Below are positions 56,453 through 64,000 of a stretch of DNA of 64,000 bases, piece by piece. A program made the position numbers and the translations under genes. The stretch is from Betaproteobacteria bacterium. GTDB taxonomy: Bacteria > Pseudomonadota > Gammaproteobacteria > Burkholderiales > Burkholderiaceae_A. The first letter of the stretch is position 1, and the number at the start of each line of letters is the position of its first letter. Location: positions 1 to 64,000 of the forward strand of contig JAGWWC010000003.1 in NCBI GenBank assembly GCA_018970545.1. Direction: 5' to 3'. The notes under the pieces were generated by a model. It saw nothing but the letters and a program-made list of their open reading frames with translations, ran no database searches and had not been told where the DNA came from.

Positions 56453-57440
56453 ACGGCACGCGAACCGATTTCTACTCGCAGCCCTGATGGGGTGCGTGAC
56501 CTTGGGCCTGACCGCCTATACGGCCCCTGCAAACGCACAGGCCTTTCCCAATAAGCCCGTGAGACTCATTGTTCCGTTTGTCGCCGGTGGCGCCACCGAC
56601 ATCGTGGCTCGGCTCGTCGCCCAAAAATTATCAGCCGCCTGGGGCCAGCCGGTTGTGGTTGAAAACCGTGGTGGTGCAGGCGGAAACATCGGGGCCGACG
56701 CGGTCGCGAAATCTCCTGCCGATGGCTACACGATTCTGGTGACCTCCGGGAGCATCGTGACGGTGAATCCCCACATGTACGCCAAGATGCCCTTTGATGC
56801 GAAAAAAGATCTCGCACCGATTACGAATCTTGCCAGCGGTCCCCAGGTCCTTGTGGTCCATCCGGCTGTGCCTGCGAAAAACGTCAAAGAATTGGTTGCA
56901 CTTGCAAAGAGCAAGCCCGGTCAATTGAATTTCGGCTCTGCTGGAATCGGTAGCCAGGTGCATATGGCAGGAGAAGCATTCGTCTATGCGGCTGGCATCG
57001 AGGCCCAACACATTCCTTATAAGGGTGAGGCTGTCGCGTTTACTGACCTGGCAGGCGGCCAGGTGCAATTCATGGTGGGCAATATCGCTGGCGCGACGGG
57101 CCATATTCAGTCGGGCCGAATTCGTGCGCTTGGTGTCACCAGCGCAAAACGCTCGCCACAGCTGCCTGATGTTCCCACCGTCGCGGAGGCGGGCCTTCCC
57201 GGCTTTGAAAATACGGGATGGTTCGGATTCATGGCGCCCGCGGGTACTCCCAAACCCATTATTGACAAGATCCATGCCGACACGGTGAAAGTCTTGACTG
57301 ACCAGGAGGTCAAAGATCGTCTCACCCAGCTGGGCATGGCACCCGTGGGGAACTCACCGGCGGACTTCGGCAAGGAAATCGCGGTGGAATATGAACGCTG
57401 GGGTAAGGTGGTATCGGCCCGAAAACTAACGGCCAATTAA
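56436..57440 (+). CDS. Bug/TctC-family periplasmic receptor
   Basis: A 334-residue receptor with a signal peptide (about 1-35, ending ANAQA), FPNKPVRLIVPFVAGGATD, NRGGAGGNIGADAVAKSPADGYTIL and IPYKGEAVAFTDLAGGQVQF. It overlaps the phosphatase gene by 17 bases and has AGGAGA before its ATG. Its place in the slcC-comC operon suggests that it binds sulfolactate or a related carboxylate. No TctAB partner is in the window, so its membrane partner is encoded elsewhere or it acts in sensing. Confidence 0.87.
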   Translation: MANQTKRHANRFLLAALMGCVTLGLTAYTAPANAQAFPNKPVRLIVPFVAGGATDIVARLVAQKLSAAWGQPVVVENRGGAGGNIGADAVAKSPADGYTILVTSGSIVTVNPHMYAKMPFDAKKDLAPITNLASGPQVLVVHPAVPAKNVKELVALAKSKPGQLNFGSAGIGSQVHMAGEAFVYAAGIEAQHIPYKGEAVAFTDLAGGQVQFMVGNIAGATGHIQSGRIRALGVTSAKRSPQLPDVPTVAEAGLPGFENTGWFGFMAPAGTPKPIIDKIHADTVKVLTDQEVKDRLTQLGMAPVGNSPADFGKEIAVEYERWGKVVSARKLTAN

Positions 57441-57471
57441 TCAGATGCCCGACAGTGGGTGTGGTGGCCGA

Positions 57472-58308
57472 CTACACCCGCCCACGCCAGGGCACGAGCC
57501 GCCGCTCCAGCCACCGCATCATCAAGTCGAACACATAAGCAACGACGCCGATCACAATAATGCCCATGATCACGATATCAGTTCTCAAAAAGTTGGAAGC
57601 ATTGAGCACCATCTGCCCAAGTCCCACATTGGCTGCCACCATCTCAGCTGCGACGAGCGTCGTCCAGCCGAATCCGATCGCAATCCGCATGCCCACCAAA
57701 ATTTCAGGAAGGGCCGCCGGCAGAATCACATAACGCACGACTTGCTGATAATTTGCACCCATCGAGTAGGCCGCGTGAATCTGCTCTGAGGTGGCGCTTC
57801 GAATGCCAGAGCGGGCCGCCATGGCAAGAGGCGCGAAGCAGGCCAGATAAATCAGCAGTACTTTCGGAAGCTCATCAATCCCAAACCAAATGATGATCAG
57901 GGGAAGATAGGCCAGCGGTGGCAACGGCCGATAAAACTCAATCGGCGGATCGAAAATACCGCGCGCAACACGGCTCATCCCCATCGCGATCCCGACAGGA
58001 ACGGCGGTCAAGACTGCCGCCGCGAATGCTGCCCCCACCCGAAATAGGCTCATCAGAAAATGATCCAGGAGGGGCTTGTCGTTGGCGATCCCGGTCGCGT
58101 ATTCCCAGAACTGCTGAATGACCGCCTGAGGGGGTGGTAAAAATAGGGGCTTGATCCAGCCCAGACGAGTGACCCCATACCAGGCCAACAGCAGCACAGC
58201 AATCGTGATGACGCTGATCGAGAGGCTGGACCCCTCACCGAGCTCGCGAAATCGACTGGTCTTGGTCGGCTGGTCGGCAGTTTTGGCGGGGGAGTTCGGC
58301 TTATTCAT
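57472..58308 (-). CDS. tauC: taurine-type ABC transporter permease
   Basis: Inner-membrane permease of about 278 residues. [21 protein letters not shown] and [20 protein letters not shown] are close to TauC. The ATG at 58308 overlaps the ATPase stop; a GTG at 58320 would add four residues. It is the last gene of the tauABC-like unit and converges on the TctC gene. Confidence 0.85.
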   Translation of the reverse strand: MNKPNSPAKTADQPTKTSRFRELGEGSSLSISVITIAVLLLAWYGVTRLGWIKPLFLPPPQAVIQQFWEYATGIANDKPLLDHFLMSLFRVGAAFAAAVLTAVPVGIAMGMSRVARGIFDPPIEFYRPLPPLAYLPLIIIWFGIDELPKVLLIYLACFAPLAMAARSGIRSATSEQIHAAYSMGANYQQVVRYVILPAALPEILVGMRIAIGFGWTTLVAAEMVAANVGLGQMVLNASNFLRTDIVIMGIIVIGVVAYVFDLMMRWLERRLVPWRGRV

Positions 58309-59089
58309 GAGCCGGCTCACGGTGATGAATCAACGCCAAGATCTCCTCACGCATCCGAATAAATTCGGTTCCAGACTTCACTTTGCGCGCGTCTTCGCCC
58401 GCAATAAACTCTCGAGAAAACGGAACATCGTCATACCGATGGGTAATTCTGCCTGGACTGGGCGACATCACAATCAGCCGTGTTCCCAAAAAAAGCGCCT
58501 CTTCAACAGAGTGCGTAATAAAAAAGACCATCTTGTTCGAAGCGGACCAGGCATGCAGCAGAATTTCTTGCACCTGCTCACGCGTGAATGCGTCTAAGGC
58601 ACCCATCGGCTCATCCATCAACAAGACTTTCGGGTCACTGGCCAGCGCTCTTGCAATGCCAACACGCTGCTGCATGCCCCCTGATAACTCATAGACCGCC
58701 CGATCGCCGTACTCTGCGAGCCCAACTAGTCCCAGCTTTTCGTCGGCCACACTGGCTTGTTTCGTCCGGCTCTCACCGCGCAACCGTAGCCCGAGTGACA
58801 CGTTGTCCCGCACATTTAACCAAGGCAGCAATGCATGCTTCTGAAACACTACACCGCGATCGGCGCCCGGCCCAGTAATGGGTTGGCCATCCAAAAAAAT
58901 TTGGCCGGTTGACGGCGGTAAAAAGCCGGCGATGCAGTTTAAGAGCGTGGTTTTGCCGCAGCCGGACGCTCCGAGTGCCACCAGAAAATCGCCATCTCGG
59001 CAGGTCAGGTCCACCGGCGCAAGTGCCTGAATCAACCCCGCCTTGGCGGCGTAGTTGACAGACAGTGCTTTTATTTCAAGCAACGGCAT
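58301..59089 (-). CDS. tauB: taurine-type ABC transporter ATP-binding protein
   Basis: ATPase of 262 residues. Walker A is GASGCGKTT, the signature is LSGGMQQR, Walker B is [12 protein letters not shown] and the His-loop is ITHSVEEA. Overall length and the GLRLRG insert fit TauB. It is separated from the receptor gene by 77 bases that hold a terminator-like hairpin. Confidence 0.88.
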   Translation of the reverse strand: MPLLEIKALSVNYAAKAGLIQALAPVDLTCRDGDFLVALGASGCGKTTLLNCIAGFLPPSTGQIFLDGQPITGPGADRGVVFQKHALLPWLNVRDNVSLGLRLRGESRTKQASVADEKLGLVGLAEYGDRAVYELSGGMQQRVGIARALASDPKVLLMDEPMGALDAFTREQVQEILLHAWSASNKMVFFITHSVEEALFLGTRLIVMSPSPGRITHRYDDVPFSREFIAGEDARKVKSGTEFIRMREEILALIHHREPAHE

Positions 59090-59094
59090 GCATG

Positions 59095-59126
59095 AAAAAG
59101 GGCAGCCCTTTACGGGCCACCCTTTT
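59095..59126 (-). terminator. imperfect terminator or attenuator between tauA- and tauB-like genes
   Basis: On the minus strand: AAAAGGG, a two-base internal bulge, GCCC, loop GTAAA, GGGC, bulge, CCCTTTTT. It probably allows partial read-through, giving more receptor than ATPase and permease. Confidence 0.5.
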
Positions 59127-59166
59127 GATCATCTGAGGACCGATGGGAACACCAGATCAGTCAGAA

Positions 59167-60171
59167 TTATTTCGCCGCTGAGGCCTTTCTCACGTAGATG
59201 TCAGTGACGAAGGCGGCGTAATTGGGCTTGACTTCCTGGATTCGGCCCTGCTCCTTCAAAAAGACCGCGGTATTCGCCATTGCTTTGGCAGCGCCACCAC
59301 CGAGCCATGCGCCGGACGCCTGCTCCTGAAGTGTGGGGAACTTGTAGAGCTTCATGGCCGCCGGCACATCTTTCGCGTCGGCCTTTGTCCACTTCGCGAC
59401 CGCCTTTACTTGAGCAGATTCCGCGGTCCACTTCGCAGCGTTTTTACGATATTCATCATCATATTTCGCCAAAAGTCGGACCAAGGCCACCATGAAGGCT
59501 TCGTTTTCGGCGGCCCATTTTGCATTCACCACCAAGCCATCAAACGTGGGGAATCCTTTTGCGCCAATACTGGCAGAGCTGGCGATGGCCTTGCCGTTGC
59601 CTTTAATTTTTGAAAGAACGGGGTCCCAAATGAAGGCGGCATCAATGTCGCCACGCTCCCAGGCGGCAGCGATCTCGGGGGGGCGCAGATTCATCACATT
59701 GACGCTCTTCGCATCCAGTCCATCCATTTTCATGGCGGCCATCAGCTGATAGTGGGCGGTGGACACGAAGGGGGTTGCCACCTTCTTGCCTTTCAGGTCC
59801 TTAACGCTGTTAATTCCCGTGCCATTTCGTGCGATCAACGCTTCGGCATCCGCGATGTCGTCCAGAATCCAGAACAGCCGGATATCCTGGCCCTGGCTGG
59901 CGGCTGCAGTAATTGGGCTCGAGCCCGCTTCGCCGAGCTGCACATCCCCGCTCGCCATGGCCTTAATGACATCTCCGCCACCACCGAACATACGCCAATT
60001 AATCTTGTAGCCCGTGACTTTTTCAAGTTCACCCGACTCCATCAGCACCCGTAACGGCACCAGCATGTCCTGGTGGGCAAAGGTGACTTCCTTTTTCTGG
60101 GCGAAGGCCCCGCCCGAGACGGCCACCGAGGCGGCCGCCAGCAATGCCATAAGGCTTTTTCGAAATCTCAT
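59167..60171 (-). CDS. tauA: taurine-type ABC transporter substrate-binding protein
   Basis: A 334-residue periplasmic receptor. Residues 1 to about 25 are a signal peptide ending GAFAQ. The mature protein has SGDVQLGEAGSSPITAAASQG and FVSTAHYQLMAAMKMDG, close to TauA. It is divergent from the aminotransferase gene across about 200 bases, where I saw no copy of either operator found elsewhere in the window. Taurine or homotaurine is the likely ligand. Confidence 0.85.
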   Translation of the reverse strand: MRFRKSLMALLAAASVAVSGGAFAQKKEVTFAHQDMLVPLRVLMESGELEKVTGYKINWRMFGGGGDVIKAMASGDVQLGEAGSSPITAAASQGQDIRLFWILDDIADAEALIARNGTGINSVKDLKGKKVATPFVSTAHYQLMAAMKMDGLDAKSVNVMNLRPPEIAAAWERGDIDAAFIWDPVLSKIKGNGKAIASSASIGAKGFPTFDGLVVNAKWAAENEAFMVALVRLLAKYDDEYRKNAAKWTAESAQVKAVAKWTKADAKDVPAAMKLYKFPTLQEQASGAWLGGGAAKAMANTAVFLKEQGRIQEVKPNYAAFVTDIYVRKASAAK

Positions 60172-60372
60172 GTCGACTCCCTATGTTGAAATGGGCCTGC
60201 GGCACTGGCCGAGGCTATTTTTGTACTTCTGCTGACAGGATAGAGAGAATCTCCCCGTTTCACCACCCCCGCAGGACCGGCCCGAATCCTAGGGAAACTA
60301 CCGTTCCCAACGCCCAATTTCGGTGCGTCTTGGTACCATCTGACACTTACGATATCAACAAGGGAGCAGGTT

Positions 60373-61707
60373 GTGGGCCACTCGGATCCAGTGATCAATG
60401 TAGAAGCTCGGCAGAACTTTTGGATGCCGTTTTCTCCGAATAAAGAATTCAAAGCCGAGCCTCGGATGTTTGTTCGCGGCGAAGGCATGTACCTCTATAA
60501 GCCCAACGGCGACAAAGTCATTGACGCCTCGGCGGGATTATTTTGCGTTGCGGCAGGGCACTGCCGACCCGAAATCGCACAGGCGGTATTTGAGCAGCTC
60601 AGTACGCTCGATTACACGATGCCATTCACCCGGGCCCACCCAAAGGCCTTTGAGCTCGCGGAACAGATCGCAAGCTACACGCCCGCAGACCTGAACCGGA
60701 TTTTCTTTTGTTGCTCTGGATCGGAGTCCGTTGACTCTGCGATGAAAATTGCTTTGGCGTATCACCGCGTGCGGGGCCAGGGTCACCGTCAATTGTTTGT
60801 CTCGCGTGAACGCGCCTACCATGGCGTGAACATGGGCGGTGTCGCCCTGTCGGGCATGGTGAATAACCGCCGAGCCTTTGGCCCTGGGATGGCGGGCGTT
60901 TATCACATGCGCCATACAGCGCTACCGGAGAATAAATTTGTGCGCGGCCAGCCCGAGAAAGGCGCCGAATTGGCCGAGGATCTTCTGCGGATTTGCAATC
61001 TGGTAGGTGGTGAAAATATCGCTGCAGTGTTTGTAGAGCCGGCCGCCGGATCATTTGGCTGCCTGCCGCCTCCACAAGGCTACTTAAATCGCCTCCGTGA
61101 AATCTGCGACCAGCAGGGCATCCTTCTGGTGTTTGATGAAGTGATCACGGGATGGGGCCGCATGGGCGCGGCCTTTGGTGCTCAAAAGTTTGGTGTGAAT
61201 CCCGACATTCTCACCATGGCCAAGGCAGTCACCAATGCCTCGCAGCCACTCGGAGCGGTTGCCGTTCGGCAGGACGTGTACGACACCATCACCAACTCGG
61301 GACCGGAAAAAGGCATTGAGTTCTTTCATGGCTACACCTATTCCGCCCACCCTGCGAGCTGCGCGGCTGGCCTGGCCATGATGGACATCTTCAGGAAAGA
61401 GCAACTGATTGAGCGGGCAGCGGCCATGTCAGATTACTTCCTGGATGGAATCTTCTCGCTCAAGGATATTCCCGGCCTTGTCGATATTCGCGGCGTTGGC
61501 ATGATGGCAGCGATCGAACTGGCACCCGGGGCTACGCCCGGTGCTCGCGGCCACGAAGCTCAGAAGGCCCTCTACGATGCGAATCTGAATCTCAAGGCCA
61601 CTGGAGACTCCATCATCTTTGGCCCTCCGTTTATTGCAGAAAAGCATCACATCGACGAAATCATCAACAAGACCCGCTCAGTGCTGACAGCAATGTCGAA
61701 AAAGTAA
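60373..61707 (+). CDS. tpa: omega-amino acid:pyruvate aminotransferase (taurine:pyruvate type)
   Basis: A 444-residue class III PLP aminotransferase. The PLP Lys is in TMAKAVTNASQPLG. CCSGSESVDSAMKIA, RERAYHGVNMGG and VFDEVITGWGRMG are family blocks. The nearest relatives are taurine:pyruvate and beta-alanine:pyruvate transaminases. Taurine would give sulfoacetaldehyde; homotaurine would give 3-sulfopropanal. The start is GTG at 60373 with GGGAG upstream. It is divergent from the tauABC-like importer. No xsc follows within the window. Confidence 0.82.
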   Translation: MGHSDPVINVEARQNFWMPFSPNKEFKAEPRMFVRGEGMYLYKPNGDKVIDASAGLFCVAAGHCRPEIAQAVFEQLSTLDYTMPFTRAHPKAFELAEQIASYTPADLNRIFFCCSGSESVDSAMKIALAYHRVRGQGHRQLFVSRERAYHGVNMGGVALSGMVNNRRAFGPGMAGVYHMRHTALPENKFVRGQPEKGAELAEDLLRICNLVGGENIAAVFVEPAAGSFGCLPPPQGYLNRLREICDQQGILLVFDEVITGWGRMGAAFGAQKFGVNPDILTMAKAVTNASQPLGAVAVRQDVYDTITNSGPEKGIEFFHGYTYSAHPASCAAGLAMMDIFRKEQLIERAAAMSDYFLDGIFSLKDIPGLVDIRGVGMMAAIELAPGATPGARGHEAQKALYDANLNLKATGDSIIFGPPFIAEKHHIDEIINKTRSVLTAMSKK

Positions 61708-61719
61708 TCGGTCTTTGGC

Positions 61720-61757
61720 GTGGCCGACTCAGCTGCGAGCGCGGAAGAGTCGGCCAC
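61720..61757. repeat. inverted repeat at convergent gene ends
   Basis: GTGGCCGACTC and its exact reverse complement, separated by 16 bases, spanning the end of the SulP gene and the gap to the aminotransferase. It lacks a T-run, so it is at most a weak bidirectional terminator. Confidence 0.35.
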
Positions 61758-63000
61758 AAATCGGTACACATGCGAGACCGAGCAAAATCGCCCATTCCAG
61801 CGATATCAACAACGTTGCAACGCACGTCACCATCATGGGAATCGACTCTCGGGGGCCTGCCCGCCACTCGTGAAGAATCTGACGATGATCGATCAGGCCC
61901 CAGGCGACTGCGAGCAGCAAAGCGGCAATCACGGCATAGGGAAGATAAACCGCCAGCGGCGAAACGAACAGCAGCAACACCACAAGAAAAACCCCCGCGC
62001 TGGCTGCCGACAGTGGCGTCCTCGCTCCGGAGGCGGCATTCACGCCAGAGCGGTTGAAAGATCCGCTTGATGGATAGGCCGAAAAAAAAGAACCGGCCAG
62101 ATTGGCGAGCCCTTGACCGACAAACTCCTGATTGGCATTAAACGCATCGTTACGCTTAAGCGCCATGGCTTTTGCAATCGCCATCGCCTCTGTCGAAGCG
62201 AGCAAGGTCATCACCAGTAATGGGGCGATCAACTGCTGCAGCGTCTGCCAACGCAGATCGGGTATTGAAAGCGGTGGAAGTGCGCCAGGAATCGCGGCCA
62301 CCTTGCGAAAAACCACCTCATCTAAAAATAACGACTCCATCAGTATCGCCACCAGACTGCCCACGATCACCGCGACCAACATCGAGGGAATCAACCGATT
62401 CAGCGGCCGCCAAATTCGCATCGTGAGCAGAGTGATCAACACCAACAGTGGTGACCACCATTGCACCTGGCCCGCGCCTATTGCAACACTGGCCTGACGA
62501 AGGGTCTCCGGGACTGAGAGTCCGCGCTCCAAAGGGTGGCCCAACAATGTCCCGACCTGACTATTGATAATCAACACTGCTGCACCCACCGTAAAGCCAA
62601 TCACAACCGAGTGGGGCACGCGCTCGACCCACTTTCCGAGCCCCCCAAGGCCCAGTGCGATCTGCATGACACCAACCAAAAAACTCAGCGTCAACACCAG
62701 CGCCACATAGTCGACACTTTCCGTGATTGCCAACGGCGCAATCAATGCCATGGTCGTCAACGAAATCGCATTCGCGGGGCCCGTGACCATCAATCGACTG
62801 GAGCCAAAAACTGCAGCCACAATGCACGGCACGATTGCCGAGTACAGGCCGTAATGCGGTGGCATTCCCGCCAGCGTGGCGAAGGCGAACCCCTGTGGCA
62901 AGACCACGATCGCGCCCGTCAGGCCCGCCAACAAATCTGCCCTCAGCGCTCCAGGGGCTCTCCACTCTGGCAGCCATCGCAACACCGGAAACCAACGCAT
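61729..63000 (-). CDS. SulP-family anion transporter lacking a STAS domain
   Basis: A 423-residue membrane protein with the SulP start LRADLLAGLTGAIVVLPQGFAFA, MVTGPANAISLTT and NLAGSFFSAYPSSGSFNRSGVN. About ten to twelve helices are present. The usual cytoplasmic STAS domain at the C-terminus is missing; the protein ends just after the last helix. SulP proteins move sulfate, bicarbonate or dicarboxylates. Near taurine genes sulfate or sulfite transport is tempting but unproven. Confidence 0.87.
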   Translation of the reverse strand: MRWFPVLRWLPEWRAPGALRADLLAGLTGAIVVLPQGFAFATLAGMPPHYGLYSAIVPCIVAAVFGSSRLMVTGPANAISLTTMALIAPLAITESVDYVALVLTLSFLVGVMQIALGLGGLGKWVERVPHSVVIGFTVGAAVLIINSQVGTLLGHPLERGLSVPETLRQASVAIGAGQVQWWSPLLVLITLLTMRIWRPLNRLIPSMLVAVIVGSLVAILMESLFLDEVVFRKVAAIPGALPPLSIPDLRWQTLQQLIAPLLVMTLLASTEAMAIAKAMALKRNDAFNANQEFVGQGLANLAGSFFSAYPSSGSFNRSGVNAASGARTPLSAASAGVFLVVLLLFVSPLAVYLPYAVIAALLLAVAWGLIDHRQILHEWRAGPRESIPMMVTCVATLLISLEWAILLGLACVPICGRLFRARS

Positions 63001-63007
63001 CAGCTGA

Positions 63008-64000
63008 CTAACCCCAGTCCGCCAATTTCAGGCGCTGAACCTTCCCCGAAGGCCCGCGTGGAAAATGATCGACAAAGCGCCATACCTTCGGACTTTTAAA
63101 GCGGCCGAGCTTTTCAAGGCAGAAATTCCGGATCTCCTCTTCGGAGCATGCGCTTCCCTCTTTCAGGATCAGGCAGGCCATGATCTCTTGACCATAATTT
63201 TCATCGGGTATGCCAACGCAAGCGGCATCCAGTACCGCGGGATGCTGCAATAGGATCTCGTCGATTTCCCGTGGTGCAATATTTTCGCCGCCTTTGATGA
63301 TGAGTTCTTTCAAGCGGCCCGTCACAAAATAAAAGCCGTCCGCATCCCGATGGCCAAGATCGCCCGTCTTGAGCCAACCGTTCGAGTCAAAGGACTTCCG
63401 AGTCTCCTCTTCGGCGTTGTAGTAGCCCGACATCACGTTAGCACCGGAGAAACAAATCTCTCCCGTGATTCCATCGTCAACTTCTTGGCCTTCGGTGTCC
63501 ACGATTTTTGCCATGACACCGCATGGAAGGCCCGGACTGCCGTAGCGCCGACGCTCATCATGCGGATTACAAAAAACCACCGACGCGGATTCCGTCATTC
63601 CCATCGCCTCAATCACGGTGATACCAAAACGTTTTTCAAACGCCCTGTGGTGCTCCGGCGGCAAGGGGGCGGACGCGGAGCGTGCAAAACGCACCCTCTT
63701 GAGATCCTGTGGCTGTACTTGGCTACTCTCAGCCGAATTCAATAGGTAGGCAATGATGGTGGGTACCAAATTGATCCAGCTGCACTCCTGCTCCAGCACC
63801 CAGCCCCACCACTGAGAGGCAGAAAATTTTTGTGCGGTAACGATACTGCCGCCAGAGAAAAAAGGGGTGATGGTTGCGATACATTGGCCATTAATGTGAT
63901 AAATCGGCAAGGAGCTGAGTACCCGATCTTCGGGAGTCAGTTGGTGCCAAGCGCTGACGGTGCGCGCCGCATGCAGCACATTGGCATGAGTCAATTGAAC
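63008..64000 (-). CDS. acyl-CoA synthetase (AMP-forming), C-terminal part
   Basis: The frame runs out of the window. The codons before TTG at 63994 continue as VQLTHANVL, just after the expected P-loop, so the N-terminal third is missing. AMP-binding motifs present are YGSPGLPCG, SGYYNAEEETRKSF, GWLKTGDLGHRDADGFYFVTGRLKE and, near the end, GPSGKVQRLKLADWG with the acyl-transfer Lys. The family makes acyl-CoA from an acid, ATP and CoA. It begins seven bases after the SulP gene ends, same strand. Substrate unknown. Confidence 0.88.
   Translation of the reverse strand, partial: VQLTHANVLHAARTVSAWHQLTPEDRVLSSLPIYHINGQCIATITPFFSGGSIVTAQKFSASQWWGWVLEQECSWINLVPTIIAYLLNSAESSQVQPQDLKRVRFARSASAPLPPEHHRAFEKRFGITVIEAMGMTESASVVFCNPHDERRRYGSPGLPCGVMAKIVDTEGQEVDDGITGEICFSGANVMSGYYNAEEETRKSFDSNGWLKTGDLGHRDADGFYFVTGRLKELIIKGGENIAPREIDEILLQHPAVLDAACVGIPDENYGQEIMACLILKEGSACSEEEIRNFCLEKLGRFKSPKVWRFVDHFPRGPSGKVQRLKLADWG

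Overview
The window is densely packed with metabolic genes. It contains no rRNA, tRNA, CRISPR array, insertion sequence, prophage gene or gene-free stretch over 300 bases. Tight operons with ATGA/TGATG stop-start overlaps, many NitT/TauT-type ABC importers, two Bug/TctC-type periplasmic receptors and a Hut pathway of the HutF-HutG type suggest a heterotrophic betaproteobacterium, probably Burkholderiales. That placement is inferred from gene style, not from a marker gene.

Region 1 (about 0.4-15.3 kb, minus strand) is a histidine-utilisation operon: ABC importer, hutC, hutH, hutU, hutD, hutI, an FAD-linked oxidase, hutF, hutG, a class III CoA-transferase and an acyl-CoA dehydrogenase. It starts at a promoter (15187-15216) whose -10 lies in a HutC-type operator; a second operator lies upstream. 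The oxidase, CoA-transferase and dehydrogenase are not needed for histidine and suggest that imidazolyl acids are also used. A TctC receptor, a Kelch protein and a GMC oxidoreductase precede it (15.4-19.1 kb).

Region 2 (19.3-37.8 kb, partly more A+T-rich) appears to be a LacI-type regulon. Near-identical operators (core TGAAAGCGCTTACA or one mismatch) lie before three units: an ABC importer (19351-22407), the divergent lacI / E1-VOC-reductase-E2-TauE operon (28203-22427), and a second ABC importer plus Baeyer-Villiger monooxygenase (34409-29330). The reductase has the VGRT and K-NNYMS residues of sulfolactaldehyde reductase (YihU), and the operon ends in a TauE/SafE exporter. I read this as a possible undescribed sulfonate (or sulfonate-like) pathway around an acetoin-dehydrogenase-type thiamine enzyme. 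SDRs and an alpha/beta-hydrolase follow.

Region 3 (37.8-57.4 kb) is a sulfonate-mineralisation island: ABC importer and hpsNOP-like genes for 2,3-dihydroxypropane-1-sulfonate (DHPS) to sulfolactate; slcC and comC to interconvert sulfolactate enantiomers; suyAB to release sulfite; and a TauE-type sulfite exporter. A repeated operator sits at -35 TTGACA promoters of the hps and suy units. A variant sits between gntR and slcC. The GntR/UTRA regulator heads an operon encoding a complete succinate-dehydrogenase-like complex and a two-subunit class I fumarase. Succinate-fumarate-malate chemistry is formally the same as 3-sulfopropanoate-3-sulfoacrylate-3-sulfolactate, so this operon may feed a sulfonate into sulfolactate. 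This is the most interesting hypothesis in the window.

Region 4 (57.5-64.0 kb) holds a taurine-type ABC importer, an omega-amino-acid:pyruvate aminotransferase (taurine or homotaurine), a SulP transporter without a STAS domain and a truncated acyl-CoA synthetase. No sulfoacetaldehyde acetyltransferase (Xsc) is present.
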